Assembly: GCA_022823235.1 (NCBI GenBank)
Contig: JAJDXO010000030.1
Location: forward strand, 62,001 to 126,000
Origin: Rhodospirillales bacterium
GTDB lineage: Bacteria; Pseudomonadota; Alphaproteobacteria; Rhodospirillales; UBA2165
Reading direction: 5' to 3'
Length of the DNA stretch: 64,000 bases
Of this stretch, positions 38,102-47,845 are shown piece after piece; position 1 is the first letter of the stretch; every line of letters begins with the position of its first letter. The position numbers and the translations under genes were made by a program. The notes below the pieces were generated by a model that was not told the origin of the DNA, ran no database searches, and saw only the letters and a list, made by a program, of their open reading frames with translations.

Positions 38102-38104
38102 GAT

Positions 38105-38995
38105 CTATCTCACCGGGTTTTCCAGTGTCCCCAGGGGCTCGATGGTGACGCTCACCACGTCGCCCGGTTTCAGGAAGATGGGCGGATCGAAGCCGATGCC
38201 AACGCCAACCGGGGTGCCGGTGGCGATGATGTCGCCCGGCTTGAGGGTGATCCCGGCCGAGATGCATTCGATCAGGGCCGGAATATCGAATATCAGCGCG
38301 CTGCAGCTGGAATCCTGGCGCTTCTCGCCGTTCACGTGGGTGGTGAGCCGGAAATTGTCGGGGTGGCCGGCCTCGTCGGCGGTCACAATGGCGGGGCCCA
38401 GCGGGCAGTAACCGTCGGGGCTTTTGCCGATGAACCATTGCTTGTGCTGGTGCTGCAGATTGCGGGCGGTGAGATCGTTGCAGACCGTGTAGCCGTAGAC
38501 GTAGCCGAAGGCGTCTTCCCTGGCGATGCCGCGGCCCTCCTTGCCGATGATCACGGCGAGTTCGCCCTCGTAGTCGACGGAGCCGGTCGGATCCAACTCC
38601 GTGAGAATGGGATCGCCGGGACCGGAAACGCTGGTGGTCGCCTTGGTGAAAATGATCGGATGATCCGGAACGGCTGTCGCGCCAGCGGTGGCGTCAAAGC
38701 CGGAATCGTGGAATTCCCGGGCATGTTCGTGATAGTTCCGCCCCACCGCCATTACGTCCCTGCGCGGCACGGGGATTGGAGAGAGCAGTTTGACCTCACT
38801 CACGGGATGTTTCGCGTCGTCGCTCGCAGTCGCGACGGCATCGGCCGCCCGCGCGAGGGCCGCATCGCCGGCTTCGATGAAGCCGTTCATGTCGGCGGGC
38901 AGGTCCGGCGCGGCTCGGGAAAGGCCGACAACAATATCGCCATCCAGGACGCCGACGGATTCCGCGCCGTTGGCGGTGAACGTAACTAATCGCAT
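38105..38995 (-). CDS. Fumarylacetoacetate hydrolase-family protein
   Basis: VMAVGRNYHEHAREF, DYEGELAVIIGKEGRGI, GYTVCNDLTARNLQ, LKPGDIIATGTPVGVGIGFDPPIFLKPGD. Confidence 0.94.
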   Translation of the reverse strand: MRLVTFTANGAESVGVLDGDIVVGLSRAAPDLPADMNGFIEAGDAALARAADAVATASDDAKHPVSEVKLLSPIPVPRRDVMAVGRNYHEHAREFHDSGFDATAGATAVPDHPIIFTKATTSVSGPGDPILTELDPTGSVDYEGELAVIIGKEGRGIAREDAFGYVYGYTVCNDLTARNLQHQHKQWFIGKSPDGYCPLGPAIVTADEAGHPDNFRLTTHVNGEKRQDSSCSALIFDIPALIECISAGITLKPGDIIATGTPVGVGIGFDPPIFLKPGDVVSVTIEPLGTLENPVR

Positions 38996-39086
38996 GTGAT
39001 GATCCCTGATGCGGAAGGATGGTTGTTCGATTGGCCGGGATTTTACCCAGCCAATTCCGCAAAAGACAGCCCGCAAGCCCGCGAAA

Positions 39087-40577
39087 TCAGGCCGCCCTGC
39101 CTCTCCGGAAGATGCCGTCGTAGAAGGTGTAGAGGACGATCACGATGAGAGTGGTGCCGATCGGCCGCTCCGAGATGATCCACCAGACCGATCTGTCCTC
39201 GAACACCAGCAAGGCGCGGCGCAGGTTCTCATCGGCCAGCGGACCGAGGATGACCGCAAGCACCATCGGCGCCAAGGGAAAGCCGAAACGATGCAGGACG
39301 TAGCCGACGATGCCGGCGGCGAACATCAGATAGACGTCGAAATAATTCAGGCTGACGGCGAAAGCGCCCATCACGCAGATCGGAATGATCAGCGGCATCA
39401 ACAGCGTGCGCGGCAGGCTGAACAGCTTGACGCACGGTTTGATCAGCGCGATCGCCATGAAATACATCAGGAAGTTGGCGATGATCAGGCCGATATAGAT
39501 GAAGAATATGATGCCGGGGTTTTCCGTTTGGATGGTCGGCCCGACCACCACGTTCTTCATTTCCAAGGCGGCGAGAATGGCCGCCGCCGCGGCATTGCCT
39601 GGAATGCCCAGCGTCAGGGTCGGCAGCATGGAGCCGCCCACATTGGCGTTGTTGGCCACTTCCGCCGAAACGATGGCCTCATACGACCCCTTGCCCCATT
39701 TTTTCCGTTCTTCGGGCTTTGCCCGCCGCCGGCCGATGTCATAGGACAGGAACGACGCGACATTGGCGCCGGCGCCCGGGATGGCGCCGATGATCGTGCC
39801 GACGATCCCGGAACGGACGGCGGTTCGGGTGTAGCCGATCAGCTTCTTCAGCGGCGGAACGACTTTGCCGACCTCGCTTGGAATGCCCGGCGGGCTGTAT
39901 TGCGGCAGCACTTTCAAGATTTCCGTCAGCCCGAACAGGCCGATCAGCAGCGGTATGTAGCTGATGCCGTCCTCCAAAATGCGGACTCCGAAGGTGAAGC
40001 GCGGCACGCCGTGAATGGCATCGAGCCCGACGAACGAAATCAGCAGGCCGATCCAGCCGGAAATCCAACCCTTGATCGGCATGTCCCCGGCGGCCATGGA
40101 GCCGCAGATGGCGATCCCCCACATGGACAACAGGAACATTTCCCAGGACCGGAACTGCAGGGCGAGAAACAGAAGGGCCGGAATAAACGCGATCAGGAGA
40201 ACGATGCCGATCCAGTTGCCCATGAACGAGCCCATGATCGCGGTGCCGAGCGCCAGGCCGCCTTCGCCCCGCTTGGCCAGGGCATGGCCTTCGATCATGG
40301 TCGGGACGGCATCGGGCGTGCCCGGAATGTTGATCAACACCGCGGAGATGGCGCCGCCGAACACGCTGCCCGTATATACGCCGAGCATGAACATGATGGC
40401 GACATGTTGAGACATGCCGACGGAGAGCCCGATCAGCAGGGCCATCGCCATGGTCGTCGACAGGCCCGGCATGGCGCCCCACAGGATGCCCAGGGTCACG
40501 CCGATCAGGCAGACAAAGATCATCCAGGGCTGAAAGGCGATGGCGGCCTGGGTGAGGACTTCCTGGAGTTCGAACAT
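39087..40577 (-). CDS. tctA: Tripartite tricarboxylate transporter permease TctA
   Basis: GAMPGLSTTMAMALLIGLSVGMSQHVAIMFMLGVYTGSVFGGAISAVLINIPGTPDAVPTMIEGHALAKRGEGG. Confidence 0.95.
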   Translation of the reverse strand: MFELQEVLTQAAIAFQPWMIFVCLIGVTLGILWGAMPGLSTTMAMALLIGLSVGMSQHVAIMFMLGVYTGSVFGGAISAVLINIPGTPDAVPTMIEGHALAKRGEGGLALGTAIMGSFMGNWIGIVLLIAFIPALLFLALQFRSWEMFLLSMWGIAICGSMAAGDMPIKGWISGWIGLLISFVGLDAIHGVPRFTFGVRILEDGISYIPLLIGLFGLTEILKVLPQYSPPGIPSEVGKVVPPLKKLIGYTRTAVRSGIVGTIIGAIPGAGANVASFLSYDIGRRRAKPEERKKWGKGSYEAIVSAEVANNANVGGSMLPTLTLGIPGNAAAAAILAALEMKNVVVGPTIQTENPGIIFFIYIGLIIANFLMYFMAIALIKPCVKLFSLPRTLLMPLIIPICVMGAFAVSLNYFDVYLMFAAGIVGYVLHRFGFPLAPMVLAVILGPLADENLRRALLVFEDRSVWWIISERPIGTTLIVIVLYTFYDGIFRRGRAA

Positions 40578-40588
40578 GCCCTGTCTCC

Positions 40589-41203
40589 TCAACCCGCGCC
40601 GGGGAGAAGAATCTGAAACCCGTCCCGGAAGACGACCGCCAGAAATACGACGATACCGGTCGCCACCAAGAAACAATTGAGAAGGGTGGAGCGCCAGAAA
40701 AACCGCAGGATGAAGAAGATGAAGGGTATCGAAATCAGTTCGAACCCGGAGAATCGGAAGGTGTAAACCTCTGTCTTGAACCGCCAGTCCAGATCGACCT
40801 GACCGAGGATCATGACGTAGGCGAAGATCACCAGCATCAGCATCAATGTGCGGCGGGCTTCGGGATCGGAGAGGTAATTTCGGACCGCCCGCAGGCTGTC
40901 GCCCGCGAGCATTTCATCCAATCCGTACCGCCGTTTGGTTTTCAGGAACAAACCGGCCCCCATCACCACGAGGCTCGCGCCGGTGATGAACGGCAGGACA
41001 CCCGGTGCCGTGAATATGCTCTCCGGGTTGCCAAGCCGAACCGACAGGATCATGGCGAATATGCCGAGTACCGCGACGGCGACCGAAGCGATGAAGTCCT
41101 TCCGCGGGGTGGAGCGCTCGTCGCCGCCTTCCTCGCCGGTAAAGACGCCTTTTTCCAGGCTCTCGATATCGGCTTCTATTCCGGTTTTTTGACCTTCTGC
41201 CAT
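40589..41203 (-). CDS. tctB: Tripartite tricarboxylate transporter TctB-family protein
   Basis: Four hydrophobic segments, between tctC and tctA in the same orientation. Confidence 0.78.
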   Translation of the reverse strand: MAEGQKTGIEADIESLEKGVFTGEEGGDERSTPRKDFIASVAVAVLGIFAMILSVRLGNPESIFTAPGVLPFITGASLVVMGAGLFLKTKRRYGLDEMLAGDSLRAVRNYLSDPEARRTLMLMLVIFAYVMILGQVDLDWRFKTEVYTFRFSGFELISIPFIFFILRFFWRSTLLNCFLVATGIVVFLAVVFRDGFQILLPGAG

Positions 41204-41250
41204 CGCGGAGCGGCCTTTGCCCTGAGGACTTCATTCCATGACAAAATGAA

Positions 41251-41289
41251 AATACGGGTGAGCCGCGATTGCCGCAACTCACCCGTATT
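41251..41289 (-). terminator. Intergenic hairpin between tctC and tctB (attenuator or terminator-like)
   Basis: AATACGGGTGAG (41251-41262) / CTCACCCGTATT (41278-41289), 12-bp perfect stem; TTCATTTTGT follows on the transcribed minus strand. Confidence 0.7.
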
Positions 41290-41318
41290 CCAGGATAATA
41301 CCATCCAAGGGACGGCGG

Positions 41319-42398
41319 TTACTTCATCATCATCTTGCTCTGCTTGTCCCACCAGGCATCGAAATTCTCGGGCTTGGGCAGACCAAGCGCTTTCAGCGAC
41401 CGGGCACCCTTGATGCCCAGTTTCTCGAAGGTTGCCGCGGTCTGTACCTCGACCTGAGCCGCGCGGCGGCTGGCGTCCGAACCCGTACGAATGTCGACGT
41501 CGAAGAATTTCTGCTTCGCGACTTTGGCAAAGGCGTCGGACTTGACGGCCGCAACGAAGGCCTTTTCGATTTTGCCTTGGACATCCTTCGGAACGCCCTT
41601 CAGCATCGCAAGATTGTAGATGCCGGAGAAGGGCAGCTGGCTCTTGATCTGCGGCAGGAAATTGCCGACGGATTTCAACATCTTTCCGCCGCCCGCATCC
41701 AGATCCTTGGTGCCGGTTTGCTGGATGTGGACAAGCTTGCCCGCGCGAATGAACTCGATGTGCTCGTGCACGCCGCCGCCGGCGATCATGGTCTCGCCAT
41801 TCAGACCGGCAAGCGTCGCCGGTTTGCCGCCCTTGTAGGGAACGTACTTCAAGGTCACGCCCGCCGACACGGCAACGACCGCGGCCAGTTCATGCCACAG
41901 ACCGCCGGTACCGGAGGTCGAGATGGTGACCTTTCCGGGATTGGCCCGCGCCTCCTTGATGACGTCTTCGAAGGTCTTGAACTTGGAGTCCGGACGAACG
42001 GACCAGCTGCCAAGGGAATTCGCGGCCTGCATGTACTGCCAGTCTTTCCAGGCCCGCGTTTCGGTGTGGCCCATGACGCTGGCATACTTGTTGTAGTTGG
42101 CCGCCCCCAGAAGCGTGTAGCCGTCGGCTTTCTTGCCCGCGACAAACTTGGTCGCAACACCGCCGACCGCACCCGGCTTGTTGATGACGTTGATTTTCCA
42201 GCCCGTCGATTTGGTCATTTCACCGACCAGCGTCCGGAGAACGGTATCGGTACCGCCGCCGGCGCCGTACATCACGACAACCGTAATCGGACGCTCAGGC
42301 CATTCCGCCTTTGCGTCGGTGGCGGTCACGGCCATGAGGGCCGCTGCGCCGATGGCGGTGGCAAATACCGCCGAAGAGCTTCTGATGGATTTTCTCAT
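41319..42398 (-). CDS. tctC: Tripartite tricarboxylate transporter substrate-binding protein TctC
   Basis: WPERPITVVVMYGAGGGTDTVLRTLVGEMTKSTGWKINVINKPGAVGGVATKFVAGKKADGYTLLGA. Confidence 0.92.
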   Translation of the reverse strand: MRKSIRSSSAVFATAIGAAALMAVTATDAKAEWPERPITVVVMYGAGGGTDTVLRTLVGEMTKSTGWKINVINKPGAVGGVATKFVAGKKADGYTLLGAANYNKYASVMGHTETRAWKDWQYMQAANSLGSWSVRPDSKFKTFEDVIKEARANPGKVTISTSGTGGLWHELAAVVAVSAGVTLKYVPYKGGKPATLAGLNGETMIAGGGVHEHIEFIRAGKLVHIQQTGTKDLDAGGGKMLKSVGNFLPQIKSQLPFSGIYNLAMLKGVPKDVQGKIEKAFVAAVKSDAFAKVAKQKFFDVDIRTGSDASRRAAQVEVQTAATFEKLGIKGARSLKALGLPKPENFDAWWDKQSKMMMK

Positions 42399-42462
42399 TT
42401 AGGACACTCCCAGTAGGAAATTTAGACGCCGATTGAAAATTGAACTCACTGGAACGCGAGCG

Positions 42463-42476
42463 GTCTTATAGAAGAG
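42463..42476. promoter_or_regulatory. Degenerate copy GTCTTATAGAAGAG (candidate operator, site 5, in the divergent tctC / Mo-hydroxylase intergenic region)
   Basis: 12/14 match to GTCTTATATAAGAC. Confidence 0.4.
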
Positions 42477-42642
42477 TGGAACGTACCGATGGGTCCGCCG
42501 CGAGTCAACATTGTGACCGCAGGTCGGACAAGTAACGCGTACGTCGAGGTGCGTTGACTCTCCTTGGTCGAGTTGGGCAAGGTACGAAGCAATAACCGTC
42601 GCCGTCTCGGCGGCCCCACGAACAACTTCACCCGGGTCTGAC

Positions 42643-43491
42643 GTGAAACCTGCACCGTTCAATTACGCCAAGCCGTCCTCCGTCGATGAGGCGATCGCCC
42701 TCCTCGGTGGTGACGCAACCCTTCTCGCCGGCGGCCAAAGCTTGGTTGCCACCCTCAACATGCGCCTGAGCGCGCCCGAACTGCTGGTCGACATTAACGG
42801 CATCGAGGAATTGTCCGGCATCTCGGTCGACGGCGGCACGGTTCGTATCGGCGCGCTCACCCGTCACCGGGAACTGGAGAGGTCCGAGGTCATCGCGGCG
42901 CAGGCGCCGCTGATCGCCGAAGCCGTGCCGTTGATCGCCCATCCGGCGATCCGCAACCGCGGGACCATCGGGGGCAGCATCGCCTTTGCCGATCCCGCCG
43001 CCGAACTGCCGGCGTGCCTGCTGGCGCTTGACGGAACGGTCGAGATTGCCGGTTCGGGCGGCCGCCGCAAGGTGAGCGCCGGCGAATTTTTCCGTGGTGT
43101 CTACGACACGGCGCTCGAAGACGGTGAAATGATCACCGCCATCGAAGTGCCGGCGGCCGCCGGCAACCAGCGCTTCGCCGTCGAAGAGGTGGCGCGGCGT
43201 CATGGGGATTACGGCATGGCCGGCGTCATGGCATCCGTCACCTTGAACGGGGCGACCGTGGAGGCAGCCCGCCTCGTCTACCTGGCCGCCGGCGGTACGC
43301 CCATGCTGGCCGAAGGGGCGGGGGCCGCGCTTGCCGGAAATGCCATTGACGAGGCGAGCATCGGGGCGGCGCAGTCGGCGCTCAAGGACGACCTCGATCC
43401 GTTTGACGACATGAATTCCACCGCCGCGACCAAGCTTCACTTGGCGCGGGTGATGACCGAGCGGGCGCTGAAGCGCATCGCGGGAGCGTAG
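42643..43491 (+). CDS. Molybdenum hydroxylase FAD subunit (CoxM-like)
   Basis: APFNYAKPSSVDEAIALLGGDATLLAGGQSLVATLNMRLSAPELLVDINGI... IRNRGTIGGSIAFADPAAELPA. Confidence 0.93.
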   Translation: MKPAPFNYAKPSSVDEAIALLGGDATLLAGGQSLVATLNMRLSAPELLVDINGIEELSGISVDGGTVRIGALTRHRELERSEVIAAQAPLIAEAVPLIAHPAIRNRGTIGGSIAFADPAAELPACLLALDGTVEIAGSGGRRKVSAGEFFRGVYDTALEDGEMITAIEVPAAAGNQRFAVEEVARRHGDYGMAGVMASVTLNGATVEAARLVYLAAGGTPMLAEGAGAALAGNAIDEASIGAAQSALKDDLDPFDDMNSTAATKLHLARVMTERALKRIAGA

Positions 43492-43495
43492 ACCC

Positions 43496-43990
43496 ATGCC
43501 GGATTCCATCGAAATTCCCCCTGTCGTCGTGACCGCGACGGTCAATGGCGAACGGGTCTCGCGCGCGGTCGAACCCCGGATGAACCTCGTCGATTTCCTC
43601 CGCGAGGAACTGGAACTCACCGGCAGCCACGTCGGTTGCGAACACGGCGTTTGCGGCGCCTGTACCGTCAGGGTCGACGGGACCATCGTCCGCGGCTGCC
43701 TGATGCTGGCCGTCCAGGCCGACGGCGCCGAGGTCCTGACCATAGAAGGCCTGTCGGAAAGCGGCGAGATCGCCGATCTGCAGGAAAACTTCAAGACCCG
43801 CAATGCGGCGCAATGCGGCTTTTGCACGCCGGGCATGCTGATGACGGCCGCCGAACTGCTGGCCGAGAACCCCGGCGCCGGCCGAACGGAAATCCGGGAG
43901 CACATTTCCGGCAATTTCTGCCGCTGCACCGGTTACCAGGCCATTGTCGACGCCATAGAGGAAACCGGCAAGAACCGGGGAGAGAAATAA
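43496..43990 (+). CDS. Molybdenum hydroxylase [2Fe-2S] subunit (CoxS-like)
   Basis: GSHVGCEHGVCGACTVRVDG, QCGFCTPGML, GNFCRCTGYQAIVDAI. Confidence 0.95.
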   Translation: MPDSIEIPPVVVTATVNGERVSRAVEPRMNLVDFLREELELTGSHVGCEHGVCGACTVRVDGTIVRGCLMLAVQADGAEVLTIEGLSESGEIADLQENFKTRNAAQCGFCTPGMLMTAAELLAENPGAGRTEIREHISGNFCRCTGYQAIVDAIEETGKNRGEK

Positions 43991-46374
43991 TGGCTGATAG
44001 CCCCGTCGTCACCGTTCACGATCGGCCCAACAGCTATATCGGCCGCTCGGTTCCCCGTCCCAACGTCCAGCGGCTGCTCCATGGCCGCGGCACATTCACC
44101 GACGACATCAAGCTGCCGCGAATGGTCCATGCGGCGTACCTGCGCTCACCGTTCGCCCACGCCGACATCAAGTCGATCAACGTCGATGCGGCCAAGGCGG
44201 CGCCGGGAGTCGTCGGTGTCTTCACCGGAAAGGAGATCGCCGAACTGTGTGAACCCTGGGTCGGTGTCCTCTCCCATCTGGAGGGCATGCGCTCACCGCC
44301 GCAATACCCGATGGCCATCGATAGGGCCCGCTGGCAGGGCGAGCCGGTGGTTGCCGTGGTCGCCGAGACCCGCGCGCAGGCCGAAGACGCCGTCGAACTG
44401 GTTGACGTGGACTGGGCCGAACTGCCGGCCGCCTGCGACATGTCGGCGGCGCTCGATGCCGACGCACCGGTGATCCACGAAGAGTACGGCAACAATCTCT
44501 GTTGGGAGCGGATCGTCGACGAAGGCGATGTGGACGCCGCGTTCGATCAGGCAGCGGTGGTCGTCGAGGACGAGTTCACCTTCGGCCGCCACACCGGCGT
44601 CACGTTGGAACCAAGATCCATTATTTCCAGTTGGGATCCGTCCGAGGAAGAGCTCACGGTCTATATGTCGACCCAGGGTCCGCACATGCTTCAGGCCATC
44701 TTCGCCAAGCACTTCGGTTTGGACGAGCACCGGGTCCGGGTGATTTGCAAGGATGTGGGCGGCGCGTTCGGCATCAAGGTGCACACCTACGGCGACGAGA
44801 TCGCGACCGCCGCGCTGACCATGCTCCTGAAGCGGCCGGTGAAATTCATCCCCGACCGGATGGAGAGCTTTACGGCCGACATTCATGCCCGCCATCACAC
44901 GATCAAGGCGCGGATGGCGGTTGCCGGGGACGGCAAAATTCTCGCCATCGATTTCGACGACCTCACCGGCATCGGACCCTACTCCATGTATCCGCGGTCA
45001 AGCGGCATCGAGATCAATCAGGTGCTCAACTTGACCGGCGGGCCCTACACCATCGAAAACTATCGGGCGCGGGGACGGGTGGTGTTCCAGAACAAGCCGC
45101 TGATGTGCCAATACCGGGCGGTCGGCCACCCCATCGCCACCGCGATGCAGGAAGCGCTGGTCGATCATGCGGCCCAGGCGTTGGGTATGGATGTGGTGGA
45201 AATCCGGGCAAGGAACCTTGTCCCCGACGATGCCTATCCGACCAAATCCATCACCGGCATGCCGTTCGACAAGCTCTCCCACCATGCCGCCAAGGACAAG
45301 CTGCTCGGTATGGTGGACTATGCGGGATTGCGGGCCGACCAGGAGACGGCGCGGGAATCCGGCATCTATCGCGGTATCGGATTTGCCTGCATGATCGAGG
45401 TGACGAGCCCCAGCCCCATGTTCTACGGGGTCGGCGGCGCGCCGATCTCGGCCCAGGACGGTGTGACCCTGCGCCTGGATGCCAAGGGCAACCTGATTGT
45501 CGCGTCGGGCGTCACCGAACAGGGGCAGGGCGCCGAAGCGGTCCTTTCACAGGTCGCCGCGACGGCGGTCGGCGTGACCCCGGACAAGATCAAGATCATC
45601 ACCGGCGATACGGAGATCACCCCTTATGGCGGCGGCACCTGGGCCTCCCGCGGCACCGGCATCGCGGGCGAAGCGGCGGCACAGGCCGGCCACGCCCTCC
45701 GGGATCAGATATTGGAAGTCGCCGGCATCATGCTGCAGTCGGAACCCCGGAAGCTTGATATCCGGGACAACGCGGTCGTCGATGCCGATACGGGCAACGA
45801 ACGGATCAGCCTCGCCGAGGTCGGACGGGTGGTCTACTACCGAGCCGATACCATGCCCAAGGATTATCAGTCGGAGCTCATTGCCACCCGGCACCACGTA
45901 CCCAAGAAGTTTCCATTCGCGTTCACCAACGGCATCCATTGCTCCCACGTCGAGGTCGACGTGGATACGGGCATGGTGAAACTGCTTAACTATTGGGTGG
46001 TCGAGGATTGCGGCACGGTGATTAATCCGTTGCTGGTGGAAGAGCAGGTGCGCGGCGGCGTGATTCAGGGCATCGGCGGCGCGCTCTACGAAGAGTGTCT
46101 CTACAGCGACGAGGGGCAGTTGCTCAACGGCAACCTCGCCGACTATCTGGTGCCCATGGCCGCGGAGATGCCCGACATCGAGGTTGGCCACGTGACCAGT
46201 CCCAACAGCGATTCCGAACTCGGCGCGAAGGGTGCCGGGGAGGGCGGAACCGGCGGGGCGCCCGCGGCGATCCTCAACGCGGTCAACGACGCCCTGCTGC
46301 CCTTGGGCGCGCGGTTGACCGTCAACCCGATGACTCCGGAACGTGTGCTTCGTGCACTCGGCAAGACCGAATAG
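43990..46374 (+). CDS. Molybdenum hydroxylase Mo-binding subunit (CoxL-like, unsplit)
   Basis: IGRSVPRPNVQRLLHGRGTFTDDIKLPRMVHAAYLRSPFAHADI... DVGGAFGIKVHTYGDEIA... GVTEQGQGAEAVLSQVAATAVG... GAKGAGEGGTGGAPAAI. Confidence 0.94.
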   Translation: MADSPVVTVHDRPNSYIGRSVPRPNVQRLLHGRGTFTDDIKLPRMVHAAYLRSPFAHADIKSINVDAAKAAPGVVGVFTGKEIAELCEPWVGVLSHLEGMRSPPQYPMAIDRARWQGEPVVAVVAETRAQAEDAVELVDVDWAELPAACDMSAALDADAPVIHEEYGNNLCWERIVDEGDVDAAFDQAAVVVEDEFTFGRHTGVTLEPRSIISSWDPSEEELTVYMSTQGPHMLQAIFAKHFGLDEHRVRVICKDVGGAFGIKVHTYGDEIATAALTMLLKRPVKFIPDRMESFTADIHARHHTIKARMAVAGDGKILAIDFDDLTGIGPYSMYPRSSGIEINQVLNLTGGPYTIENYRARGRVVFQNKPLMCQYRAVGHPIATAMQEALVDHAAQALGMDVVEIRARNLVPDDAYPTKSITGMPFDKLSHHAAKDKLLGMVDYAGLRADQETARESGIYRGIGFACMIEVTSPSPMFYGVGGAPISAQDGVTLRLDAKGNLIVASGVTEQGQGAEAVLSQVAATAVGVTPDKIKIITGDTEITPYGGGTWASRGTGIAGEAAAQAGHALRDQILEVAGIMLQSEPRKLDIRDNAVVDADTGNERISLAEVGRVVYYRADTMPKDYQSELIATRHHVPKKFPFAFTNGIHCSHVEVDVDTGMVKLLNYWVVEDCGTVINPLLVEEQVRGGVIQGIGGALYEECLYSDEGQLLNGNLADYLVPMAAEMPDIEVGHVTSPNSDSELGAKGAGEGGTGGAPAAILNAVNDALLPLGARLTVNPMTPERVLRALGKTE

Positions 46375-46521
46375 ACATCGCCCAGGCGGACTAATTGTCA
46401 CGCTGCTTTCACGCTTTCGTGGGCAATTTCCGTGTGCTACCGTCTCTTCGAATTTTTCGATGCCGGACACTGACGAAATGATCCGGTGAAGCCTTAAAAT
46501 CAAATCTGGGAGGCGTCTTCG

Positions 46522-47766
46522 ATGCGATTTTTCAGACAATTAGTATTAGCCATTGCCGCGTTGGCGGTGGTCGTTGCCTACTCGCCGCAGGTGAGTGCGC
46601 AATCCGGCAAGCCCATCAAGATCGGTTTCTCGATGGCGCTCACCGGCGTTCTCGGCGCCGGTGGCAAGAGCGCGCTGATCGCCATGGAGATTTGGCGCGA
46701 CGACGTCAACAAGAAAGGCGGCCTTCTCGGACGCCCCGTCGAGCTGGTGTATTACGACGATGCCACGACGCCTGCGAAGGTGCCGGCCATCTACACCAAG
46801 CTGCTGAACGTCGACAAGGTCGACCTCGTGGTTTCCAGCTACGGCACCGACGTGATCGCGCCGGCCATGCCCATCGTCATGCGGTCCGGCAAGGTGTTCC
46901 TGGGGCTGTTCGGTCTCGACGTGAACCACAAGTTCAAATATGACCGCTACTTCCAGATCATGCCTGCCGGTCCGAACCCGGCCCAGGATTGGTCCCGCGG
47001 CTTCTTCGATATCGCCAAGGAAAAGGGCCTGAAGAGCGTGGCGATTGCCGGTGCGGACGCGGAATTCGCGCAGAACGCGGTCAAGGGAGCCCGCGCGAAC
47101 GCCAAGCAGGACAAGCTGAATATTGTCTATGACAAGAGCTTCCCGCCCTCCACGGCCGACTTCACGCCGATCCTCCGGGCCATTCAGGCGACCAATCCCG
47201 ATATCATCTACTTCGGGTCCTATCCGGCGAACTCCGTGGGTATCGTCAAGGCGGCCAACGAGCTCGGCCTCAAGGCCAAGCTGGTGGGCGGCGGCATGGT
47301 CGGTCTGCAATTCGCGGCGATCATGAAGAACCTCGGCCCCGGCCTGAACAACCTTGTCAACTACGATTTCTGGGTTCCGGCGAAAACGCTGAAGTTCCCC
47401 GGCATCGAGGAGTTCCTGAAGAAGTATCAGGCGGCTGCCGCCGGCAAGGGTGTCGACCTCTTGGGTCACTACCTTCCGCCGTGGGCCTATGCCTACATGC
47501 AGGTTCTGGGTCAATCCGTCGAAGCGACCAAGTCCCTGGATGACAAGAAGCTGGCCGAGTACATCCACAAGACCACCTTCAACACCGTGGTTGGACCGGT
47601 CAAATTCGGCAAAAACGGTGAATGGGCCACGTCTCGTGCGCTGATGATTCAGTTCCGCGGCATCAAAGCGAACAATCTGGATCAGTTCAAAATGGAAGGC
47701 ACACGCGTCGTCCTGAAGCCCGACACCGTCAAATCCGGGGATATTATGTTCCCGTACAAGAAGTAG
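46522..47766 (+). CDS. Branched-chain amino acid-type ABC transporter substrate-binding protein (LivK-like)
   Basis: Signal peptide, PIKIGFSMALTGVLGAGGKSALIAMEIWRDDVNKKGGLLGRPVELVYYDDATTPAKVPAIYTKLLNVDKVDLVVSSYGT. Confidence 0.93.
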   Translation: MRFFRQLVLAIAALAVVVAYSPQVSAQSGKPIKIGFSMALTGVLGAGGKSALIAMEIWRDDVNKKGGLLGRPVELVYYDDATTPAKVPAIYTKLLNVDKVDLVVSSYGTDVIAPAMPIVMRSGKVFLGLFGLDVNHKFKYDRYFQIMPAGPNPAQDWSRGFFDIAKEKGLKSVAIAGADAEFAQNAVKGARANAKQDKLNIVYDKSFPPSTADFTPILRAIQATNPDIIYFGSYPANSVGIVKAANELGLKAKLVGGGMVGLQFAAIMKNLGPGLNNLVNYDFWVPAKTLKFPGIEEFLKKYQAAAAGKGVDLLGHYLPPWAYAYMQVLGQSVEATKSLDDKKLAEYIHKTTFNTVVGPVKFGKNGEWATSRALMIQFRGIKANNLDQFKMEGTRVVLKPDTVKSGDIMFPYKK

Positions 47767-47787
47767 ACCAAGTACGACCTGACGGAA

Positions 47788-47845
47788 GCCCGCGGCGACA
47801 GTATCCATGGATGCATCTTTATTCCTGAATGCGATCGCCGCGGGC
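47788..47845 (+). other. Inverted repeat bracketing the livH start codon
   Basis: GCCCGCGGCGA (47788-47798) / TCGCCGCGGGC (47835-47845), 11-bp perfect complement; livH ATG at 47807 lies in the loop. Confidence 0.6.
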
